DNA of 64,000 nucleotides from Inia geoffrensis. Lineage: Eukaryota > Chordata > Mammalia > Artiodactyla > Iniidae. How positions within the stretch are numbered: position 1 is the first letter of the stretch; each line of letters opens with the position of its first letter. Below, piece after piece: positions 25,950 through 35,570 of the stretch. The translations under genes and the position numbers were made by a program. The stretch lies in contig CM070913.1 of the NCBI GenBank assembly GCA_036417435.1, positions 5,808,680 through 5,872,679 on the forward strand, in the 5' to 3' direction. Below the pieces are notes generated by a model. The model had not been told where the DNA came from. It saw only the letters and a program-made list of their open reading frames with translations, and searched no databases.

Positions 25950-26110
25950 AGGGGCCAGCTATTTAGAGCAAATAAAAACTATATGTTCTGGGTCCACAAA
26001 GGAGGCATTCGTGTGAGGTGTGTGGGTTGGCAAGATTCGTTTGTGGCAAAGTTTTAAAGAAATGTCTGCAGGCAGCCTGCGGGCGGCCGCATACCTCTCA
26101 TAGATGCAGA
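25950..26110 (+). promoter_or_regulatory. Candidate distal MBP enhancer position (-9.3 kb)
   Basis: A non-repetitive, moderately AT-rich stretch within GC-rich flanks, about 9.3 kb upstream of the classic MBP start. It holds a SOX-type site (CCACAAAGG, 25994-26002) and an A/T block (GAGCAAATAAAAACTATATG). Rodent Mbp has conserved upstream modules, one of them a Schwann-cell enhancer at roughly -9 kb, so the distance fits. The assignment rests on distance and motif only; no alignment was made. Confidence 0.25.
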
Positions 26111-29100
26111 ATTTCTGCCGGAGCAGATCCACAGGCCACAACCATGGGCCTTTTTGTTCCTTCGCCCTCCCTGGTGACCCTGAGTGCAGCGTGCCAGGAA
26201 CAGAAGTATTCCACACACAAGGAGGGTCCTCTTCCCCCTGGCCCACACTGGCAAATTCCAGGGCTCCACGGGCCCAGGGGCGTGGCCAGCTCCCCTGCAG
26301 AGAGGGGCCGGGTCCTGCTCTGAGGGTCGCCCGGCCAAGGGCAGCGGGTGATTGTTAAGGGGCGGCTCCCTCCTGCCCTTCCCCCCGACCCCGGACCGCA
26401 TGCCTGTCCCTGTCGCGTTAACGTGAGGTTCTGTCCAAGGCCCTGAGCTCACAGCCTGGTGGTGGCCGTCGGTTTAAGGCAGCCCCTTGAAGGACAGGCG
26501 CTGCAGAGCCTGCGGGCTGCTCCCCGCAGCCGATGCCTGGCCTTTCCGGGCAGGCTGCTTCAGGAGGAAGGACGCTGGCTGCGCGTTCAGGCCGAGCCCA
26601 GCAGACCCCATGTGTGGCGGCCGGTGCGGTGCCTCCACCCGCACGATGGAGAGGGGCTGACGGGCCACAGACGGGACAGGCACGGTGCTTTCTTATGTGG
26701 ATGGTCACGTGAGATGGCCCAAGATGTTCTTCTGTCAGGTAACACGTATCAGCAGAGGCCCAGAGAAGAGTAACGTGGAAACTCGACCAACTTCATACCG
26801 TCAACCAAAAATGAGAATCCCGGCCAGGACCCAGGTCTACCAGAGGAAACGATGTCCACCTCCTTCTTCCGTAGCTTCCCTGCTACAGGATCTCTGCTTG
26901 GCGGGCGGTGGGGGCGGGGTGGGTGGAGCTGGAGCCTGTTTCTGCAGAAGGAGGCCAAGGTTCTGCGTGGTCACCGATGGGCCGGGAGGGGACGGGCAGG
27001 GCAGGCGAGAGGCTCTGCGGCGGTACTGCGTGTCCGCAAAGCTGCCTCGGGCAAGAATCCTGCAGCAGCAGATCCAAACCATCTCCCCACCACAGGAGCC
27101 AGCTGAGAAGCGAAATTTACAGAGGCCACTGGAGGACAGTTGTGTTGTGTCTATTTCAGTTTTGAGTTCTGAGCTTCTATCTGGTTGCTCCTGAGCTGTA
27201 GGAAACCCAATCACCTTCCCGTGGATTTTTGGAAATAAGACCTCTTCTGCAATGGGCTGACGTATTGGATAACTTTTCTTTAGTTCTTACAGCCATCTGT
27301 GTATCCCTTCAGTTCTTCTTGACTCTGAAGAGGGCCGTGTGGCTTCCGATTTCCTCTCCCCTTCCGATTCAGGTCACCCACCCTGAAGGGCTTGACCTTG
27401 GGGGTCACACATTTGCCAGGTCAACTTGTCCCAGTGAGAGAGGGCCTGAAATAGCGTCAGTCGTGCTAATCTACATTTTACAATGGTGTCGATGGTCTCA
27501 ATGATCTTTAGGATGACATCTGATGGGAAAAATACGGAAGAACAATATAAGTTACAAAGCATGAGTTTAAAAACAGCAAGTCGAAGATCAAAACACTAAA
27601 GATTTCCTCCACTTAGTGGATTCCACAGTGAGAGTTCCTTCCACCTGTTCCTTAGAAACGAAGGATTCCTATGAACAGTTATGAAAGTAGCACCTTTGGG
27701 GCATTCGGGCTTATGGATTTGTTTTTGGATGATCCTTCCTAAAGCGACTATAAGCTGGGAAACCAGGTTGCGAATCACTTCAGGGGAAAACTGTGCAGTG
27801 CGCCAGGGCAGCGGGGCTCACAGCCGCTCTCACTTCTGCCCCTGTGCATCTAGCGGAAAGTGTGCAAGTGCCCCAGAGCCCCGTCCCCACTGTGGCTCAG
27901 TGCCCTCCCCACCCAGGAAGGTGAGCACCCCATTCCATGCAAGGTCGCTGGGATGCTCAGGCTCTGGGTAATTTCTGCCTCGGGTATCACACGACGTTTA
28001 CAGCAGGGAAAGGATTGGGACGGCGGGGTCCCCGTGACCTCGATGGGCCTCCTGAGCACTGCCTGAGCTCCTAGAAGCCCTGGTGCCAGCAGCTTGGACG
28101 TGAACTGTACGAACCCCAGCAATTCCTTAGACAATCGTCTCTACTTCAGGCCCTATAAAAGGTAACCAGGAAGCGACTTGGGGTGGGCTTCTATGGGGCA
28201 TCCATAGGAGATTGTAGCCGGGTACACTGTCTTTGTTCAGACCCACCAGGAGGAAGTGGCAGAGACAGTAAACTGGAAATCCATGGTTTTGAGCCAGGAA
28301 AACTCCCTGTGATGGGGGACAGACCTAGCAAATCAGTTCAATTGTGACTTTAGTTTCTGGGTGATTTTTTTTCTTTCTGTAATTTAAAGTAGTCAACTAA
28401 AATGATAGTCTGGGCTACAAACCTAATTAGATAGGCCACCAAAAACAATTGTTTTTAAAACCAAGCAAAAAAAAATGTAGGTACAACCAGTGAGTCTGAT
28501 CCCTCAAAATGAAGAAACAGATTTTATTTTCTTTCAAAATATCTGAATGGATGTCACGTGGGGGAAAAGAAAAGTATATGTGTATTAATAATATATACCA
28601 AAAGCCCCTCTCTGGGAGGTTGTTAGGGGTTGGTGGCAAAGTGAGAAGCGCTGAGGGGTTCCGTAGAGGCAGCATGGTGTTCGGGTTTGGGGACTTTTGC
28701 ACGGGTCAGGGGGAGTCCGTTGGAACCCTGGCGCTTCCTGGTGTGTCCCAGCCCTGCCCCTCCCAGGAGGCCACCAGCAGCGCTGGACCCAGAGCCTCCA
28801 CTCGAGGTGGGCCTGTGAGGCGTGTGTGGACAGATGCAGCCTCTTGGGTCAAAAAGGGACCCGAAGACATGGCCCGGCCCTTTATTCTGAGATGATGCCT
28901 TTCCTGTTCTTCTGATATAGCCAAGTTCCCCTTCTTTCTCGAGTGAAATGTAGGCTGGTACATGGTAGTTCCTTGTTTTCTCTTTACAGCTTAGCTGTAA
29001 ATATAATAAAATCTTCTCGAAGTTCTGGATATGCCAGTGTGAAGACCTCACCCCTAATTTTTGCTATTTTACTGGTCTGTGAAGCCTGGGAACCTCCTGT

Positions 29101-30115
29101 TGAGATGGGAATGATGCCTGTAAATAAAACAAACCAACAGTGATGATGTGCAGTGGGCCAAGCCTCTACCACACATTTTTAAAGTGGGTTATTGGCAAAA
29201 CCTCTAACTGGGTGAGTGATGATCATTTTTATTGTTTCCAGTCTCATTAAAGATCTGATCCGCCGTGAAGATGAAATTTTATTGAACTTCCCTGATGATC
29301 CCTTATGGAAGGGTGATCCCTTATGATCGATCCCTCTCTAATCACAGGCAGAAACGTTAAATTAATTGTAGTGAAAAGAAGAACACGTCCATCTTATCGA
29401 TAGACGGTTTTCATTTTGTCGTTAACTTTAACAGACTGACGCACTCACAGAGGGGATTTCTGTATTATGTGTTGTTCTGCTTTGATGAGCGATACGGCCC
29501 TGCTCTGAGAAACTGAATACATCCTTTCTATTCCTGTTGACCTGACAGCCTGTGGCATTTGGAGGAATGGGCAAACTCGGAAGGTGAAGCCGCAGCCCGC
29601 GCTCACGCTGACCGCCGCCCCCCCCCCCACCCCGATAGACTCAGGATGTTCCCATGGTGGTGGGAACAGAGCTGCCCGCCCGGGTCAGCGCAAAGCTGGG
29701 AAAAGCCCCGAGTTCCAGCAGGACAAGTGCTTTCCCTGCAGGCGCGGCTTCCCGACGAGAGCACTCAGGGCCACAGGACACCGGACACCGAGGGTGGCAA
29801 ACACCCGACACCACCACTGGCTCCAGGTCATCAGCATCTTTGACACTGAACTTCCCTGATAATTACGTGCTCTGAGCTTGGGTGAACAGGAGGTGTCACT
29901 GACCGCGTACACAGCTTGGTTAAAGGGCAAACCTAGTTACTGGGAGAATGAATAACTCACTGCCCACTCCACCCCGGCCTGTTAAAAAAAAAAAAAAAAA
30001 TGCAGAATGGGGGGCCATCCTATGGTTTCTGACTTTTTGGGTCTGGGGTGTGCCTCAGCATCTGTGTGTGTTCTCATGTTTGTACGCACACACGCACACA
30101 TGTGTTTTTGTTTTT

Positions 30116-30419
30116 AGTTTAGTTTATTTATTTATTTTTGGCTGCGTTGGGTCTTTGTTGCTGTGCGTGGGCCCTCTCCAGTTGTGGTGAGGGGTGGCTT
30201 CTCTTGTTGCGGAGCACAGGCTCTAGGCGCATGGGCTTCAGTAGTTGTGGCACGTGGGCTCAGCAGTTGTGGCTCACGGGCTCTAGAGCGCGGGCTCTGC
30301 GGTTGTGGCACACGGGCCCAACTGCTCCACAGCATGCGGGATCCTTCCGGACCAGGGCTCGAACCCGTGTCCCCTGCGTTGGCAGGCGGATTCCCAACCA
30401 CTGTGCCACCAGGGAAGCG
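30116..30419 (-). mobile_element. CHR-type SINE, antisense, with duplication
   Basis: Reverse-oriented SINE like the one at 4353. A/T-rich tail remnant (TTTAGTTTATTTATTTATTT), then the body with GTTGTGGCACGTGGGCTCAG, the reversed box B near CAGGGCTCGAACCCGTG, and the end CCAGGGAAGCG. Flanks show an imperfect target-site duplication of about 16 bp (GCACACATGTGTTTTTG before, GCACACGTGGTTTTG after). The frames at 30132-30494 on either strand are translations of this SINE. Confidence 0.93.
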
Positions 30420-31084
30420 CACACGTGGTTTTGATGAAAGTTGGTGATGGAATATGATTTCCATGGCTGTGATGGAAAAAAGCATAAGACACACAGTCTA
30501 GGTAAAAACAGTCATATTTAAATATAGAACAAGATTCACTTCATCACAATTTCTTTGAGATGATCTTACATGAATATGTGATGTGTGCCGTTTTCCGGTT
30601 ATAGCAAAAATGATATGGAATCATAGAAAATAATGATTTTCAGGATTCCTCAACTCAGCTTTTTTGGGTGTTAACAGTCATTAACATAGTCTGCCAAGGG
30701 CAGCTGATGTAGTAAATTGTGGGCAGATGTATGCGTGCAGATCACGGGGAGGCGGGGGAACAGAGCCCCGCAGAGTGCTGGGGGCTTCCAGGGCCCTGTG
30801 TCTTGCAGGTAGGGCCCAGGCTGGGCTCTTAGCTCAGGATGGCGGCACTCTAGGATGTCCCTCCATCTCTCCCGGTCAGTCCCTCTGTTAAACAGAAACG
30901 TTTTAGCCATCGGTCATCTGCAGTTACATGTGACCCTGAGAGGCAAAACCTAGTGCCAGTTCAAGCCAGCAGGGGCTGGCGCAGGCTTGTGGGGCGCCCA
31001 GAGCTGGGGATGGTCTGCAGTCGGCAGAACGTAGACGGCAGCTGGGGACCCAGAATGAACATCACCGCCTCCGTCGAGGCCTGT

Positions 31085-31185
31085 TTCACTTTTCTCTGCC
31101 TCGGTTTCCTCACATGAGTAAAACGACCTGCCTCGCGGGGTTGCTGGTAATGCCCAGAGCATCCAGCGAGCGCTCGGCTTTCCCT
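31085..31185 (+). repeat. MIR SINE fragment, sense
   Basis: CTCTGCCTCGGTTTCCTCAC, ATGAGTAAAACGACCTGCCT and CGCGGGGTTGCTGGTAATGC match the MIR core and 3' part. Short and diverged. Confidence 0.65.
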
Positions 31186-31269
31186 CTGGGCTGGAGCCTG
31201 CCTCGGGTGGTGACACCTGTGAGTTGCTCTGAGAGTAAACACTGCCCCAAGGTCGCCATCCTGCTCTGT

Positions 31270-31289
31270 GGGGGGGGGGGGGGGGGGGG
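31270..31289 (+). repeat. G20 homopolymer
   Basis: Twenty uninterrupted G residues follow CTGCTCTGT. This can fold into G-quadruplex DNA or RNA on the transcribed sense strand and is a likely site of length error in the assembly. Confidence 0.9.
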
Positions 31290-32754
31290 TCTCTGAAGGC
31301 CCCAGAAGCCACCCTCCAGCCGGTGACATCCTCTGCTCCTCAGAGACGGTCCAGGGAGCAATTCGTCATTTAATATCTCCACCCCCAGAAGTCCAGCGCA
31401 CTTCCCTAAGTGTCCTGGGGTCATTGTAGCCATTAGGTGGAGGTGGGGTTTTTTAAGACATTTTTGTGCCATTTCCTGTAGAGTTTGTACAATAATAGAG
31501 AGAGGATTATAAGTGCATGTTTGGGTAGTAGAGCCAGACCTGTGCCTCTCACATTGTGCACTAGAGGCTTTGCTCCAGACAGAGTCCAAAGAAGAACTCT
31601 GCCCTGGGCTTTAACTCGATTAAAGCTGTTATTAATTGACAAATTGAAACTGCGCTTGTCCTAACCCAAAATGCTGCAGATCCACAGATTTTAGCTTCTC
31701 CTTGTGCTCCTTGCGTCCTGGGAGAAGCTACTTTCAGGACACAAACGCCCTTCTCTGTGCCTCACAAACACCCATATTCAGAGACACAAAAGCCGACTGT
31801 TGTGAAAATATTAGCATTCAGAGGCGCTTGTGTTTCGTTAATGCATTTAATCATGTACAATGTAGTGACTGTTTCCCCTTTACGTTTGCATTAATTTATG
31901 TCAGCCAGAGAAGCTAAAGCGCAGCCTGAAAATCAGACTCTTTCTGTTGCAACCTGTAAATGAGGATTGCATCCCTGCAAAAATCTGCAGCTTTGTGCCG
32001 GCCGCAGCATTCTTCACGGTGCTTTTCCCCGTTGCTGCGATACAGTGAGGGATTCGATATGTGATAAATATTGGTGTTCTCATGTGGTTCAAGTAACCAG
32101 TGGTCATAAAAGACGTGCCATATTCTAAGTGGCATACTTGTAAGGCCTGTAGCATGGCCGGCGTTCGGCGCACCTGAGAGCTGTGTGCACCCTCTCAGGA
32201 GCAGAAAAAAGACCCCGGGACCACAGGGTCTGGCTGTTTGCCTGGTACTTGGTCTCCGCCAAACGTTTATGATACCCGTTGGGAGGCAGTTACTCTGCTT
32301 TGGAAACATAAGTCAATATACTGAGGGCACGATGAGTGTCACCCACGGGACAGTCTCTTGACCCCTGTGACTATGTTAAAGGAGTCGTGGAATCACTCGG
32401 GTTTTGTTATTTATATATTTGTGGAAGTAAGGGTTGTAGATATAAAAACTCCCCCGCATACATATAACAAAAGGAAAGACCCTCGTTGCAATCATCCCCC
32501 AGACACGTGCCGTTCCTTCCTGGCACCCCAAGGACATGACCTTGGCCCTGCGCCCTATCTCTCCCTTGACCACAGCCCCTCCCACCTGTGCTCACCGGCA
32601 CCTGTGCTCACCTGCAGGCTGAGCCTTCTCTTCCCTTGAAGTCTGGTCCCACCCACACCCCGATCCTTGGCAGTCTCTGGGCACTTTCTGCTTAGAAAAC
32701 CCTTTGCCCCAGCCCTTGAAGCCCCGCATAGTCTGTCTGGCCTGTCTTGAATCC

Positions 32755-32860
32755 TCCTCTCACCTCTTCCCTCCACCATCCCCCTCCCCTTTCCTCCACC
32801 ATCCCCTCTCCCCCTCCCCCCACCATCCCTTCCCCATCCCCCCCCCCCCCCCCCCCCCCC
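32755..32860 (+). repeat. Polypyrimidine tract ending in C23
   Basis: About 80 bp of CCTCTCC/CCACCATCCCC-type pyrimidine repeats lead into 23 uninterrupted C residues (32838-32860). The minus strand is correspondingly G-rich, with G-quadruplex, i-motif and triplex potential. The large frames over it on both strands (Pro-rich on +, Gly-rich on -) are composition artefacts. Confidence 0.9.
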
Positions 32861-32879
32861 GCTCGGCACCTTAAGCCTT

Positions 32880-33665
32880 TGCACCCTCGGGCTCCAGGCC
32901 TTCCTGCTTCTCCTCGGGGAACAGGCCAAGCTTGTTCCCGAGGACCCTGTCCTGGGCATCCTTCTATGCAGAAGTCCGTCCCCGCACCCCCCCACCCCCG
33001 GCCACCCCGCCACCCCCAGCCCCGTCCTCGGCCCACACTCCCATGTCATCCAGCGGTCCCCTCAGGGGGCCTTCCTGATGCCCCTTATCCTGCTGTTTCC
33101 TTTCATACCATTACTCAACATGAAATTACACGTTGCATCTGTTTCCTGTGGCAGCCACACAACTTACCACAAACTGGGTGGCTGAAAACAATAGTAATTT
33201 CTACCCTCTCGGTTCCGGAGGCCAGAAATCTACACCCAGGTGTGGGCAGGACAGCGCTCTCCCCGAGGACTCGTGGGGAGGGTCTGCCCCGAGTCACCCG
33301 CCTCCCCGTGTTCCCGGCAACCCTGTCTTGTATACACACCAGGCCACGGTCTGCTTCCATGCCACGTGGCCTCTGTGTGTGTGTGTGTCTGCATCCAAAT
33401 CCCCCTCTTCTCACAGGGACACTGGTCATTGGGTCGGGGCCCACTCTACTCTAGTGAGACCCCATCTTAACTGGATTACATCTGCAAAAGACCTAACCCT
33501 CAAATAAGTTCACATTCACAGGTACTGGGGATGAGAACGTAGACACACCATTTGGGGGGACATTATTCAACCCGTAACGTTCGTTTTCATCTGTGTTCAT
33601 GCGACAAGGACCACATCTTGTTCGCCTAGTGCAGGGGACATGGCACTTGCTAGGTGCTTGGTAAG
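32880..33665 (+). repeat. L2 LINE, sense, split by an LTR
   Basis: The first part (32880-33133) follows the L2 3' region: CCTTTGCACCCTCGGGCTCC, GGCCTTCCTGATGCCCC, TTATCCTGCTGTTTCC, CAACATGAAATTACAC. After the MLT1 LTR the L2 resumes (33581-33665) with GACAAGGACCACATCTTGTT, GGCACTTGCTAGGTGCTTGG and TAAGGATGG, equivalent to the L2 end (ggcacatagtaggtgctcaataa). The tail runs straight into the TGGA array. Confidence 0.75.
33134..33580 (-). mobile_element. MLT1-type MaLR LTR, antisense
   Basis: Solo long terminal repeat of the ancient ERVL-MaLR group, reversed. Landmarks are CTTACCACAAACTGGGTGGC near the left end, then GGATTACATCTGCAAAAGAC, AAGTTCACATTCACAGGTAC, TTTGGGGGGACATTATTCAA and CCCGTAACG at the right end. 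No internal retroviral genes are present and nothing can be expressed from it. It sits inside an L2 element, so it is younger than that L2. Confidence 0.85.
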
Positions 33666-34286
33666 GATGGGTGGCTGGGTGGGCGGATGGCCGGGTGGAT
33701 AAGTGGATGGATGGGTGGTTAGCGGATGGCCGGGTGGATAAGTGGATGGACGGGTGGATAGTGAATGGATGGGTGGATAGTGGATGGATGGTTGGATTGT
33801 GGATGGAAGGGTGGATGGACAGGTGGACGAGTGGATGGATGGGTGGATAAGTAGACGGACGAGTGGATAAGTGGATGGATGGGTGGTTCATGGATGGATG
33901 GGTGGATTGTGGATGGAAGGGTGGATGGACAGGTGGATAAGTGGATGGCCGGGTGGATAAGTGGATGGATGGGTGGTTAGCGGATGGCCGGGTGGATAAG
34001 TGGATGGACGGGTGGATAGTGAATGGACGGGTGGATAATGGATGGATGGTTGGATTGTGGATGGAAGGGTGGATGGACAGGTGGATAAGTGGATGGACGG
34101 GTGGATAAGTAGATGGACGGGTGGATAAGTGGATGGACGGGTGGATAAGTGGTTGGATGGGTGGTTAGTGGATGGATGGGTGGATTGTGGATGGAAGGGT
34201 GGATGGACAGGTGGATAAGTGGATGGACGGGTGGCTAGTGAATGGATGGGTGGATAGTGGATGGACAGATGGATGGGTGGTCGGAT
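33665..34286. repeat. TGGA array 2, upstream of classic MBP
   Basis: About 620 bp of TGGA/TGGG units organised as longer sub-repeats (GGATAAGTGGATGGACGGG, GGTGGTTAGCGGATGGCC, GGATTGTGGATGGAAGGG). A block of about 258 bp is tandemly duplicated: the series starting at 33703 restarts at 33961 with few changes, and parts recur near 34151. It lies 1.1-1.7 kb upstream of the classic MBP ATG. A polymorphic TGGA repeat just 5' of exon 1 is known in human MBP, and this is the likely positional counterpart. The His/Pro/Ser-rich reverse frames here are not genes. Confidence 0.93.
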
Positions 34287-35130
34287 GCTGTTGGTAAATG
34301 CTAGTACATAGATTTCTGGGCAGTTTGCTGGATGGATAGTTTGAGTAAAGCCACATTTGCCATAGGTAAGTAATAAACTTTGGAGAAGAACCTAACTACA
34401 TGACATTGATTTATACCCACCCCTGGTAACTGAGAGCAAGATGGAGATATTGCCATTCTCGAGAGAAATACTGCGTATTTTTATAAAAAGCTAAGGGAGG
34501 ATGGTGTGCCACATGAACTACCCCGCTTCCACTTAAACTTTCTGATTGCTGCTGCTTACAGAGGAGAAGCCAAACCACAGTGTCCTGAACAAGCAGCTCT
34601 CTCTCACGCAAGAGGCCTCTTGTGGACTCTGGGTACTAAAGAATTCTAAACGCCCCATTTCTTTTAAGGCATGAATTGCAAAAGGTGTGGGCAGTTCCAC
34701 TTTTACCAAGAATGCTAAAAATACCTTTTGTCAAATAAGTGCTCCCAACACGCTTTGCTTAGGCACCAGTAGCCTTTTAGATGATAAACGTGCCATCCAG
34801 GCACCTGCAACCCTGGAGTGGAGCCCCCCAGGGCAGGCGTGGCAGCACCTGGGGGAGATTGTGTGCCTGGCCCTGTTTGCTCCGGAAGGCCCAGTGCCCG
34901 ATCTGGAGCACCTGAGAGAATTCCCAGGGCCTCTGGGACACAGAGCCGCCGCCAGGATGCTCGGGCCGGATGGGCTCTGCCCAAGGCAGCCCGGGGCCGC
35001 CTGGAGCTCCTGGCGCCTGCGCACCCTGTGGATTTGATAGGAGACGGCCGGTTCCCCAGCCCGGGAAGAAAGCAGCATTGTCCGTGCCCTGCTTTGCACA
35101 GCCGTATTCATATCTCACTGTTGTTTGCAG

Positions 35131-35570
35131 ATGTGGACCAGAACAATGGGACCCCCTTGCAGGACACAGCGGTGACAGACTCCAAGTGCACAGCGGGCCC
35201 AAAGAATGCCTGGCCGGATGCCAACCCAGCTGACCCAGGGGGCCGCCCCCATCTGATCCGCCTCTTTTCCCGAGATGCCCCAGGGAGGGAGGACAACACC
35301 TTCAAAGACCGGCCCTCAGAGTCAGACGAGCTCCAGACCATCCAAGAAGACAGCGCAGCTGCTCCCGAGGGCCTGGATGTGATGGCGGCGCAGAAGAGAC
35401 CCTCCCAGAGATCGAAGTACCTGGCCTCGGCGAGCACCATGGACCACGCCAGGCACGGCTTCCTCCCCAGACACAGGGACACGGGCATCCTCGACTCCCT
35501 CGGCCGCTTCTTTGGCGCGGACAGGGGTGCACCCAAGCGGGGCTCGGGCAAGGTGAGCTCTGAGGAGTAG
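35131..35570 (+). CDS. MBP: Golli-MBP shared exon with short read-through end
   Basis: Shared Golli exon, acceptor TTGTTTGCAG at 35121-35130. The first two bases complete the codon begun at 7794 (giving D), then [19 protein letters not shown] leads into the strongly conserved [20 protein letters not shown] and [12 protein letters not shown], followed by the whole of classic MBP exon 1. If the donor GTGAGC at 35553 is used, the transcript joins exon 2 or 3. If it is not, translation continues VSSEE and stops at TAG 35568-35570, exactly as in the short human Golli isoform (HOG5). The exon body is 35131-35552 (422 bp). The frame is also open upstream to 34818, but this lies before the acceptor and is taken as chance. 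Identification rests on near-identity to known Golli peptides. Confidence 0.95.
35280..35381 (+). promoter_or_regulatory. MBP: Classic MBP core promoter and 5' UTR inside Golli coding sequence
   Basis: In rodents classic MBP transcription starts a few tens of bases upstream of its ATG, inside the Golli exon. The matching segment here runs from GGGAGGACAACACCTTCAAA (about 35284) through GACCGGCCCTCAGAGTC to the ATG at 35382. It holds the TTCAAAG element in place of a good TATA box. The same bases encode Golli residues [17 protein letters not shown], so they are under both coding and promoter constraint. The exact start site cannot be read from sequence; placement is by analogy. Confidence 0.5.
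35382..35552 (+). CDS. MBP: Classic MBP exon 1 (start codon to first donor)
   Basis: Encodes the N-terminus of myelin basic protein, the cytosolic protein that compacts myelin by binding acidic lipids of apposed membranes. 57 codons, in the same frame as Golli. It begins [19 protein letters not shown]; the mature form should start with acetylated Ala, as in cattle (AAQKR), and lacks the HG pair of human (RHGSKY). It continues with [18 protein letters not shown], then [18 protein letters not shown], where cattle have a Ser instead of Ala in FFG-A-DRG. Arg and Lys richness is preserved. The exon ends in phase 0 at GGC AAG before GTGAGC. The start is fixed by homology and by GATGTGATGG, a context with a purine at -3 and G at +4. 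Confidence 0.97.

Larger units (their letters stand above)
7795..35130 (+). other. MBP: Golli intron containing classic MBP upstream region
   Basis: A 27.3-kb intron between the Golli exon and the shared exon; its 3' end is also the upstream regulatory region of classic MBP. Recognisable contents are a CHR SINE (10227-10430), MIR, L2 and old L1 pieces, alternating purine-pyrimidine tracts, two TGGA arrays (25102-25265, 33665-34286), an antisense CHR SINE (30116-30419), homopolymers G20 (31270-31289) and C23 (32838-32860), and an MLT1 LTR (33134-33580). Stretches such as 12200-13800, 14400-18600, 20300-21950 and 22150-25080 show nothing that I can name. The many overlapping frames at 13400-17900 and 22300-23100 are GC-rich chance frames on both strands. 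Confidence 0.8.

Noticed and set aside
32555..33049. Gly-rich reverse frame and Pro-rich forward frame near 32.8 kb
   Set aside because: Composition artefacts of the C-rich tract and C23 homopolymer.
33493..34356. His/Pro/Ser-rich reverse frames in the TGGA array
   Set aside because: Translations of a tetranucleotide repeat; no other support.
34818..35570. 250-codon + frame beginning upstream of the Golli exon
   Set aside because: The part before 35131 lies upstream of a good splice acceptor, has no similarity to Golli or MBP, and is GC-rich with overlapping frames on the other strand. Only the exon part is real.
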